Below, in pieces: positions 53,346-60,131 of a DNA stretch of 64,000 nucleotides (positions are counted from its first letter, which is position 1; every line of letters starts with the position of its first letter). Source of the stretch: Ignavibacteriaceae bacterium (GTDB lineage Bacteria; Bacteroidota; Ignavibacteria; Ignavibacteriales; Ignavibacteriaceae); the NCBI GenBank assembly GCA_019638025.1, contig JAHBUO010000002.1:80633-144632 (forward strand), read 5' to 3'. The position numbers and the translations under genes were made by a program. The notes beneath the pieces were generated by a model. That model saw only the letters and a list, made by a program, of their open reading frames with translations, ran no database searches and was not told where the DNA came from.

Positions 53346-54598
53346 GTTTCTCTCATTAAGGGAAAAGCATCTAAAAGAGTTTCCGGAGTTAGAACGGGGA
53401 AAACACTTTCTGCAATATTCAGTAATTTGATAAAGAGACTATTTAATAATACAAGAGTGGGTTTATTTTGCTCAATCATTAACGAAAATAATTTGACCGG
53501 CCGGTAAGGAACATCTCCAAAACCATCTTTATCTAAATCGTAGCCTTCGTACATGCTCCAAAAATTTTTTGAAAATGTATTAAAATTTTGTCTGCTGTTT
53601 GTTGCAACATCAAATGAACTAGCAATGAAACTGTTGGATGTGAAAAGATTATCAAATGAATTTGCCATAAGTTTAATAGCCCACCCATTTTTTTCAAACA
53701 AGTTATTTTCGAAACGAGAGCGGTTACAACCTTCTATATAAATGCCGGATGTGTTTCTGATAAACTGATTTTTTGTAATCTGACTATTTGTAATATCTTT
53801 AAGCAATAATCCATAAGCAGCGGCACCCCAGTTGTCGGCAAATCTATTCTGGGTCATAACTACATTGTGTGAGTACATAACTGCTACACCGGCACTATTA
53901 CTTATAAAATTATTTGAAATGTATGTACAGCTATCTGAAAACATAAAGTGGAGACCGTATCGTAAGTTATTTTCCCCATGGTTATTGTTGATTTTTGCTT
54001 GTTTAACGAACTCTAAATAAATTCCATCACGATGCCCTTGGATATAATTATTTGAAACTTCAATATCTCTACAATTCCACATATGAATACCATTGCCGGA
54101 AGAGGCTTCTTTAGAGCCGTTAGCTCTAATGAAATTGTTAATTACTTTTATATTGTTAGCTTTCGCTAAATAAATGCCAAAAAAATTATTGATAAAAGTA
54201 GAGTGCGCAACACTTCCTGAATTAACATTCTCAAATCTTACTGCAGCATTTTCTTTCAGATAATTAACTCCAGCATTATGAAATGTCAAACCACTAATAT
54301 GAACTTCCTCAGATGAAATTGTTAAGATTTCAAATTGTGAGTCCCCATCAAGAATAGGATTGTCAATTCCTTTGATTGTAAGAGGCTTGTCAATCTTAAT
54401 ATTGCCTTCTTTATAGATACCTCTTTTAATTATTAGGGTATCATAAGATTTAGCAAGAAATATTCCCTCTGAAATAGACTTGATCTTTTCCTTAGCATCA
54501 ATAATTATAGTACTTCCAAAATTAAACTCAGAGAGGCCTATAAATACGAGAAACGTGACAGTTTTTGTTAGTATATGATGAAAATTATTCTTCATCAA
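53342..54598 (-). CDS. nosD: NosD, periplasmic maturation factor for nitrous oxide reductase
   Basis: 418 residues. A signal peptide (about 1-28) is followed by a right-handed parallel beta-helix of many short repeats with 'N-x-I-x-x-N' turns ('SNNYIQGHRDGIYLEFVKQAKINNNHGE' region), the NosD/CASH fold. 'GIHMWNCRDIEVSNN' and 'LRYGLHFMFSDSC' are characteristic NosD stretches. NosD docks on NosY in the periplasm and hands over to NosZ during CuZ assembly. The start overlaps the end of nosL by 14 bases. The length is normal for the family. Confidence 0.94.
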   Translation of the reverse strand: MMKNNFHHILTKTVTFLVFIGLSEFNFGSTIIIDAKEKIKSISEGIFLAKSYDTLIIKRGIYKEGNIKIDKPLTIKGIDNPILDGDSQFEILTISSEEVHISGLTFHNAGVNYLKENAAVRFENVNSGSVAHSTFINNFFGIYLAKANNIKVINNFIRANGSKEASSGNGIHMWNCRDIEVSNNYIQGHRDGIYLEFVKQAKINNNHGENNLRYGLHFMFSDSCTYISNNFISNSAGVAVMYSHNVVMTQNRFADNWGAAAYGLLLKDITNSQITKNQFIRNTSGIYIEGCNRSRFENNLFEKNGWAIKLMANSFDNLFTSNSFIASSFDVATNSRQNFNTFSKNFWSMYEGYDLDKDGFGDVPYRPVKLFSLMIEQNKPTLVLLNSLFIKLLNIAESVFPVLTPETLLDAFPLMRET

Positions 54599-55031
54599 TC
54601 AATCTGAACAAATCATTAAAAGTTAATTTCTCACCCCCATTTTCGGAATAAATCTTTTGAAATTCAGTATTTGTTTCAACCGCCAATACATTTAACCCCA
54701 TGGGACTTCTTATGTTGTCATTTTTAAGGTAAATACCTTTAGAAGCATCTATTAATATTCCGGGGTTTGCATAATTCCCCACCCAAATAGAAGCATAATC
54801 TTTATCGCTAAGTTTTTCACTACTGATATAATTCACCATACATTCAATCGAATCATAAATATAAATTTTCCCTTTTTCGGTAACCAATTCAGCACCATAC
54901 TTATTATCCATTACTTTCATTTTACAGTAGTCACATTCATCTGTGCCATAATTTATAGGACGAGGTTCGTTGCTACACCCAACTAAAAAAGACATCAAAT
55001 ACAAATTTATGAGGAGTATAGTTTTTTTCAT
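54585..55031 (-). CDS. nosL: NosL copper chaperone lipoprotein
   Basis: 148 residues. Lipobox 'FLVGC' (Cys19) marks a membrane-anchored lipoprotein. 'DECDYCKMKVMDNKYGAELV' is the NosL signature; its cysteines and methionine bind Cu(I). 'YIYDSIECMVNYI' and 'NIRSPMGLNVLAVE' complete the family pattern. NosL delivers copper for NosZ maturation, acting with NosDFY. It overlaps the upstream membrane gene by 4 bases and nosD by 14 bases. Confidence 0.95.
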   Translation of the reverse strand: MKKTILLINLYLMSFLVGCSNEPRPINYGTDECDYCKMKVMDNKYGAELVTEKGKIYIYDSIECMVNYISSEKLSDKDYASIWVGNYANPGILIDASKGIYLKNDNIRSPMGLNVLAVETNTEFQKIYSENGGEKLTFNDLFRLIDEE

Positions 55032-55606
55032 TTTGTCTCTTTCTTCTTATCTGAGTAAATTGTTGTTACAATGAGCAGAATTGAAATTAATATTAAGAAT
55101 GAACTTATTGATGGAAGTGATACCGCATTAATATTCAATAATTGTTTAGAACCAAATAATGGTGGCTGGTAAGTCATCCCCGGAACTTTTATGGGAGCGT
55201 TGGGATCAAGGTTGTGCCCATATTCATATCCCCAAATATAAAAATCATAAAGTCCAACGATACCTAAGATTACAAACAGTATTAACCACAGGTAAACCAA
55301 TTTTTTTTGTTTGAAGAAAGCAATGGTTAACCCGGAGAGTATCATGAATGTCATAATGTAGGGCATAATTGTTAGTTCAGGAATAGAATCTTGTTCAATA
55401 GGTTTCATTCCGATGTAATGATTTAAACCATTAATGCTTTGTAAGTCATTTGGTTTTAGCCCAGATATTTGATGAAGCCATATTCGGAGACCTAATCCTT
55501 CTGGATATTGTGGGGCATTAAGGTCAATTTTCCACAGAGGAAAAAAGAATGTTAATACTAATAATAGTGATGAGAGTGCAATTATTAATCGTGAGCGTGT
55601 AGACAC
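55028..55606 (-). CDS. Conserved-context membrane protein of the nos cluster, function unknown
   Basis: 192 residues with about four hydrophobic helices (7-26, 82-100, 106-125, 165-183). A periplasmic loop of about 55 residues lies between helices 1 and 2, and another carries 'IKVPGMTYQPPLFGSKQLL'. There are no cysteine or histidine metal motifs. I recognise no named family. It lies between nosZ (51 bp upstream) and nosL (4-base overlap), so it is very probably needed for N2O reductase function, for example in electron transfer or maturation. Similar membrane proteins are found at this position in clade II nos clusters of Bacteroidota. Confidence 0.75.
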   Translation of the reverse strand: MSTRSRLIIALSSLLLVLTFFFPLWKIDLNAPQYPEGLGLRIWLHQISGLKPNDLQSINGLNHYIGMKPIEQDSIPELTIMPYIMTFMILSGLTIAFFKQKKLVYLWLILFVILGIVGLYDFYIWGYEYGHNLDPNAPIKVPGMTYQPPLFGSKQLLNINAVSLPSISSFLILISILLIVTTIYSDKKKETK

Positions 55607-55657
55607 ATCATTTCCTTTAATAAAAAGGGAGACTTACAAGTCTCCCAAAAATAAAAA

Positions 55658-57616
55658 TTAATTACCGAGACTATATTTTAGCTCGACACTTGAATTTGCC
55701 GCAGAAACCCTAACATAACCCTGCATCTCTTGGTGGAGAGCAGAACAAAAATCAGAGCAATAAAATGGATAAATTCCAACTTTTTTGGGTTCCCATTTAA
55801 TTGTTCTAGTTACTCCGGGCATTATTAGAATTTCAGCAGTGTTCATTCCTTTTATTGCAAATCCGTGGGGGACATCCCAATCTTGCTCAAGATTTGTGAT
55901 ATGGAAATAAACTTCGTCTCCGACTTTAATCCCTTCGATATTATCCGGTGCGAAATGGCTTCTGCCTGAAGTCATATATATTCGGACAATGTTCCCTTTT
56001 CTTTCAACGCGAGCCTCTTTTTCACTCTTAACGGCGTGAGGGTGTTTGTTTTCATCGATGCTATAGAATTTTTTGGAATTGTCCATAATCATACTTGCCG
56101 GTATTGCTTGGGCATAGTGTGGTTCTCCAACCGTAGGGAAATCAAGGAGCAGTTTCATCTTTTCTCCGGAGATGTCTATCAGTTGTGCCGATTGCGTTAA
56201 TTCCGGTCCAGTTGGCAGATATCGATCTTTAGTAATTTTATTAAGTGCAATTACATATTTCCCGAAAGGCTTTTTACTATCGCCACCCGGAATGCATAAA
56301 TGACCTATAGAATAATATGCAGGAGTTCTATCAACAACTTCCCATGTACCAATCTTCCATTTGACGATTTCAGAAGAAATAAAAGCAGAAGTATAAGCAT
56401 AACCATTGCCATCAAATTCTGTATGCAATGGGCCGAGTCCAGGATTTTGAACTTCACCTGCAACTACTGCATCATACTTTAAAATTGGAATACCGACAAC
56501 TTCACCATCAAATTGCTTTGATTCTATTGCTTTTATCAATTTTGAGAATGAGTGTACCGGAATTACAGAAGCCAATTTTCCTCCAGCAACAATATATTCA
56601 CCTGAAGGGTCTACATCAACCCCATGAGGGGATTTGGGAGTTGGGATATAATAAATCATATCTGGGCAATCTTTAGGATCAAGCACCTTTACTGACGTTT
56701 TCTTCACGGATACTGCTGAATGAGTCTTTTCGTCCATATAGTTATGATAGTATTCAGATGATAGAGTTTTTGCTTTGCCTTCTTTCAAATACTGCTCGGC
56801 TTTTTTCCAATTAATAGCAGCAATAAAGTCTTTATCATTTTTAGAGGCATTAATTTCCAATAAAGTATTTGCCTGCTCTGTGTTGTAGCTTGTGAAGAAA
56901 GCCCAGTCTTTTGAGGCTCCTTTTCCAGCATGAGCTAAATCGTAATGGAAGCCTGGGACAATAATTTGAAATTCAAGATTCATTTTTTCGGTTTTTGAAT
57001 CTAGTTTAATGAAGCTTATTGTTCCCTTGAAGTTCTCTTTATAACTTGAGATAGGAACATCATTTTGAGGGACTGGCACACTGAATCGTGTTGATGCGAC
57101 AATGTATTCCGTATTTTCTGTAACAAAAGGGGATGCATGATTTCCGGCTGAATTTGGTATTTCAATAATTTCGGTCGTTTCAAACTCTTTTAAATCAATC
57201 TTTGCAACTCGAGGAGTATTGTTTCCGTTTATAAAAATGAAACGACCATCAGGTATTCCATCAGTTCTGGAAAGTTGTGGATGGTGCGCATCGTCCCATG
57301 GAATAAAACCATAAGATGTATTCAACATCCCTTTGGTCTCTTCCGAATAGCCAAAACCAGTTTCAGGATTTTGAGAAAAGACTGATATGGTTTTAAAATG
57401 GCGGCCTGAAGGGAGTCCATAAACGCCCATTTGTCCACTAAAACCGCCTGAGGTAAATAAATAGAACTCATCATATGTCCCGGGGGCAACATAAACTCGT
57501 TCTGCTTCATTTCCTGAAAGTGCACTCTTTTGTTGCTCACATCCAATAGAAATTGAAATTATTGAAATTATCCAGAGATGTATAATGAACCGTTTGTAGA
57601 ACCAAAGATTTTCCAT
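55658..57616 (-). CDS. nosZ: Nitrous oxide reductase, clade II type
   Basis: 652 residues. It reduces N2O to N2 in the periplasm. A short hydrophobic N-terminus lacks a twin-arginine motif and ends in a lipobox-like 'SIGC' (Cys26), so export is Sec-type, which marks clade II. The propeller carries the CuZ histidines: 'DDAHHPQLS', 'NHASPF', 'SPHGVDV', 'GPLHTEFDG' and 'IGHLCIPGG'. The C-terminal cupredoxin domain has the CuA ligands: His in 'VPHGFAI', then Cys620, Cys624, His628 and Met631 in 'YCSDFCSALHQEM'. All metal ligands look intact. AAAGGGA precedes the ATG. A cytochrome c gene lies just upstream and maturation genes follow. Confidence 0.97.
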   Translation of the reverse strand: MENLWFYKRFIIHLWIISIISISIGCEQQKSALSGNEAERVYVAPGTYDEFYLFTSGGFSGQMGVYGLPSGRHFKTISVFSQNPETGFGYSEETKGMLNTSYGFIPWDDAHHPQLSRTDGIPDGRFIFINGNNTPRVAKIDLKEFETTEIIEIPNSAGNHASPFVTENTEYIVASTRFSVPVPQNDVPISSYKENFKGTISFIKLDSKTEKMNLEFQIIVPGFHYDLAHAGKGASKDWAFFTSYNTEQANTLLEINASKNDKDFIAAINWKKAEQYLKEGKAKTLSSEYYHNYMDEKTHSAVSVKKTSVKVLDPKDCPDMIYYIPTPKSPHGVDVDPSGEYIVAGGKLASVIPVHSFSKLIKAIESKQFDGEVVGIPILKYDAVVAGEVQNPGLGPLHTEFDGNGYAYTSAFISSEIVKWKIGTWEVVDRTPAYYSIGHLCIPGGDSKKPFGKYVIALNKITKDRYLPTGPELTQSAQLIDISGEKMKLLLDFPTVGEPHYAQAIPASMIMDNSKKFYSIDENKHPHAVKSEKEARVERKGNIVRIYMTSGRSHFAPDNIEGIKVGDEVYFHITNLEQDWDVPHGFAIKGMNTAEILIMPGVTRTIKWEPKKVGIYPFYCSDFCSALHQEMQGYVRVSAANSSVELKYSLGN

Positions 57617-57631
57617 GTTTTTCTCCCTTTA

Positions 57632-58126
57632 TTATTGTTTCTCGTTTACCACTTGTCTAAAGTATTCTAGAATTGCTTTTGCTTCGTCGAAAGTTAAGTT
57701 CTGGTTTGGCATTTGTGTGAGGTACTCTCCTAATAACTTTTTTATTTCCGGATGACGCTGATAATTGGCTTCAGGATTGAGCATCATGTTTAAAATAAAT
57801 TCAGGTGACCTGCGATTTATTACGTCTCTTTGTGCAGGTCCCACATACTTTTCATCTAACTTATGACATGCGCCACATTTTGTCTCAAAGATTTTTTCCC
57901 CTTTTTTAACCAACTCAGGATTGATGGGTGAGAGTGTAAGTTTTTGCTTTACAGGACCAATACCATTTTCCATTTCAAATGGTGATAGTTCTCCTGGATT
58001 TACATTCTTTTTTTTGTTTCCGAAATCAGCCGGGTCTTGTTTGGGGCTTTCTCCGCAAGCATTTAGAACAGCTATAAGTAGTAACAGTAAAAAATACTTT
58101 GTGTGTTTTGATTTATTTATTAACAT
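57632..58126 (-). CDS. Cytochrome c lipoprotein, probable electron donor to NosZ
   Basis: 164 residues. Lipobox 'VLNAC' (Cys24), then a charged linker and a class I cytochrome c domain (about 70-160): heme motif 'CGACH', 'YVGPAQRDVINRR' and an axial-methionine candidate in 'LTQMPNQNLT'. It is tethered to the membrane on the periplasmic side. It starts the nosZ unit, 15 bp upstream of nosZ, and takes the place of NosR/NosC in passing electrons from the quinol pool. GGAGG lies 5-9 bp before the ATG. No cytochrome bc1-type or NosGH-type quinol dehydrogenase is in this window. Confidence 0.92.
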   Translation of the reverse strand: MLINKSKHTKYFLLLLLIAVLNACGESPKQDPADFGNKKKNVNPGELSPFEMENGIGPVKQKLTLSPINPELVKKGEKIFETKCGACHKLDEKYVGPAQRDVINRRSPEFILNMMLNPEANYQRHPEIKKLLGEYLTQMPNQNLTFDEAKAILEYFRQVVNEKQ

Positions 58127-58207
58127 AGAACCTCCATTTATATATTAGGATTATTTAGTCCGATTAAGTGACGATAAGTTTTTGCCCAATTACTTTAATA
58201 AATTAAT

Positions 58208-58687
58208 TTAAAAGAATTCTGAAAATTGGTTTTTAATTGAATTAAATACTTCTTGGTCTTTTTCTGTATGAGAAGTTAAAAGAAAAGCGATAATCGCCCT
58301 CACTTGTGAGTTCTGCATAATCGGAACACCTACTGCACAAAATAAACTACCAATTGATGCAACTTCAGTCCTGAGAAAACTTTTATCTTTTCTGATATCT
58401 TCAATTATAATTATATCTGATGAATCCCAAACTTTACCAATTAACCCGATTCCTTTAGCGAACTTAAAGTATGGACTTAGTTGAGAAATTTTTCCCAATT
58501 TTCTATCTGAATTTGCCCAAGTGTCAACATTAACCATAAAACGTTCATCTTTATCTGGTATCCACAATTCGGAGTAAGCCCACTCACACTTATGACATAG
58601 ATATATAATTTGCTTGAAAATGGTGTGAAACTGAAATAGTCCCACCGGATGAACTTTTACTCTATTTTCATGGATTGCTCTATTCAA
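58208..58687 (-). CDS. Stand-alone GAF-domain protein
   Basis: 159 residues covering one GAF domain. 'CEWAYSELWIPDKDERFM' and 'FAKGIGLIGKVWDSSDIIIIEDI' are typical of GAF sensors such as those in histidine kinases; no output domain is present. A C-x2-C pair ('LCHKCEW', about residues 31-34) could bind an Fe-S cluster or sense redox or NO. It stands 17 bp after the cupin gene and 81 bp before the cytochrome c gene, in the same orientation. It might modulate the Crp/Fnr regulator or nos expression, but that is inference. Confidence 0.75.
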   Translation of the reverse strand: MNRAIHENRVKVHPVGLFQFHTIFKQIIYLCHKCEWAYSELWIPDKDERFMVNVDTWANSDRKLGKISQLSPYFKFAKGIGLIGKVWDSSDIIIIEDIRKDKSFLRTEVASIGSLFCAVGVPIMQNSQVRAIIAFLLTSHTEKDQEVFNSIKNQFSEFF

Positions 58688-58704
58688 TTTAGAATCGTTT
58701 CAAT

Positions 58705-59019
58705 TTATTTTATCATACATAATAGCATTTTTACTTTTTCGATAGCCATTAATCCGTGAGGGATATTTGCCGGCATAACTAATTGATCCCCTGCTTCAAC
58801 AATATGAGAAATACCACCGATTCTAATTTCCATCTTGCCTTCAACGATATAGACAAATGCATCGTAAGGAGAAGTATGTTCAGAAAGGGTTTCCCCTTTA
58901 TCAAAGCCAAAAAGAGTAATGTTACCGTTAGTTTTCTTGATGATTTGTTTACTTACAATAGAATTTGATTGTACTTCAATAGACTCAACCAATTTGGATA
59001 CTACTACTGAACTATTCAT
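58705..59019 (-). CDS. Small cupin-domain protein
   Basis: 104 residues, one cupin barrel. Motif 1 is 'EHTSPYDAFVYIVEGKMEI' and motif 2 'GDQLVMPANIPHGLMA', with three histidine/glutamate-type metal ligand positions partly present: His48 and His88 are clear. Such small cupins bind a metal or small ligand; in denitrification loci they are often found next to DUF2249 genes. It directly follows the DUF2249 gene (adjacent, no gap) and precedes the GAF gene by 17 bp. The ligand is unknown. Confidence 0.85.
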   Translation of the reverse strand: MNSSVVVSKLVESIEVQSNSIVSKQIIKKTNGNITLFGFDKGETLSEHTSPYDAFVYIVEGKMEIRIGGISHIVEAGDQLVMPANIPHGLMAIEKVKMLLCMIK

Positions 59020-59265
59020 TTAAATAACTTTTTTTCTTTCCAGTTTTGTGATGTTAATACGCCAAATATCAGGACCGCATTCAATATATTCCCAATGATG
59101 GGACTCTGCATGCTCTACAAAAAACTGAAACTTCAGTGGAGTAGGGTCGTGATCGTTTACTAACTGTAAAACGTCACCGACATTCAGAGAATTGAATGTC
59201 TCAAATATTGTTGAATGTTTCCACTTTTGTGGGAGCTCTCGTACATCAAGTTCTTTTATGATCAT
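59020..59265 (-). CDS. DUF2249 domain protein
   Basis: 81 residues from ATG 59265; a TTG four codons earlier is the other choice. 'IIKELDVRELPQKWKHSTIFETFNSLNVGDVLQLVNDHDPTPL' matches the DUF2249 pattern, a TusA-like small fold with 'D.R...P..R...I...F..L..G..L.L..DHDP.PL'. The function is not established, but such proteins often accompany denitrification, nitric oxide stress and hemerythrin genes. It heads a minus-strand unit that continues into cupin, GAF and possibly the nos genes, and a Crp/Fnr-type palindrome lies about 56 bp upstream. Confidence 0.85.
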   Translation of the reverse strand: MIIKELDVRELPQKWKHSTIFETFNSLNVGDVLQLVNDHDPTPLKFQFFVEHAESHHWEYIECGPDIWRINITKLERKKVI

Positions 59266-59320
59266 AATCCTTATCAACGCTTAATTTCACTGTAAAAGTA
59301 AGAAGAAGAGGGAGGCGGTC

Positions 59321-59338
59321 ATTTGACTTAAGTCAAAT
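59321..59338. promoter_or_regulatory. 18-bp perfect palindrome, Crp/Fnr-family operator candidate
   Basis: ATTTGACTTAAGTCAAAT is its own reverse complement. TTGAC-N4-GTCAA matches the TTGAT-N4-ATCAA layout of Fnr/Dnr/NnrR boxes with one changed base per half-site. On the minus strand a TACTTTTA stretch (59293-59300) lies about 33 bp from the palindrome centre, which would put the site near -41.5, as in class II activation. The regulator gene is immediately upstream. Confidence 0.7.
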
Positions 59339-59373
59339 TTTCAGTTTTTTTGGATTGTTAATCTTGAGAAGAT

Positions 59374-60063
59374 TTATTGTTTTGACAATTCAATTAACTT
59401 CGGCAAATTTTTAATATGTACATTTTTCCCATTCACTGCAATAATGTTATCGTCCTGCAACTTTTTAAACGAACGCGAAAGGGTTTCTGTAATTGTTCCG
59501 AGGAAAGATGCAATTGTTGATTTTGGGACAGTGAGCTTTAGTAATATGTCATCAGAAGTTGGAATTTTGCGAATACTTATTTCGGTGAAAAGGTATTTTG
59601 CGAGGCGGTTTGTAACTTCCTTGCACGAGATAATTTCAATTTGATCAATTAATTCTCGCATCCGTTTAGAAAATCCCGCTAACATTTTTAGTGACATTTC
59701 AGGGTGGTTTGTGAGGAGCTGAAGAAAATTATCTTTCGGTATGAATATCAAAATTGAGTCTTCAATACTCTGTGCGGTAACGGGATAATTTTTACCTTCA
59801 AACAACGGAAAATCAGCAAATACATTTGAAGGTTTTATTAGGTGCACTACAGATTCTTTCCCATCTTGTGTCTGTTTATATACTTTTATCGCCCCTTCTA
59901 AAAGTATATAAAATCCAACATATGCATCATCTTGAAAAAACAAAAAATCATTTTTAAAATAATTTACAATTCGACAAAAAGAGACAACCTTTTCGAGTTC
60001 CTTTTCGCTCAATTCTGAGAAAAGTGGAATAAGTGAAAGTTCAGACTTCATTTCATGTTTCAT
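59374..60063 (-). CDS. Crp/Fnr-family transcriptional regulator
   Basis: 229 residues. An N-terminal cyclic-nucleotide-binding-fold domain (about 10-125, 'FYILLEGAIKVYKQTQDGKESVVHLIKPSNVFADFPLFEG') is followed by a dimer helix and a C-terminal winged helix (about 150-220). The recognition region 'STIASFLGTITETLSRSFKKL' has the E-x2-S-R type contacts of Fnr/Dnr that read TTGA half-sites. It lacks the N-terminal cysteine cluster of oxygen-sensing Fnr, so a Dnr/NnrR-like heme or NO sensor or a cysteine-free type is more likely. A TATCTTTG stretch (minus strand, 60092-60099) may be its -7 element. Confidence 0.92.
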   Translation of the reverse strand: MKHEMKSELSLIPLFSELSEKELEKVVSFCRIVNYFKNDFLFFQDDAYVGFYILLEGAIKVYKQTQDGKESVVHLIKPSNVFADFPLFEGKNYPVTAQSIEDSILIFIPKDNFLQLLTNHPEMSLKMLAGFSKRMRELIDQIEIISCKEVTNRLAKYLFTEISIRKIPTSDDILLKLTVPKSTIASFLGTITETLSRSFKKLQDDNIIAVNGKNVHIKNLPKLIELSKQ

Positions 60064-60131
60064 AGCTTACTCGCTTAGTAATAACATAAAACAAAGATAG
60101 GAACGATTTTCAAAATAAAAAATTTAATCTA

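Noticed and set aside
58127..58207. Second Fnr-type box before the cytochrome c-nosZ unit
   Set aside because: I looked for TTGA-N6-TCAA-like symmetry in this 81-bp gap and found only a 3-bp inverted match (GTC...GAC), too weak to call.
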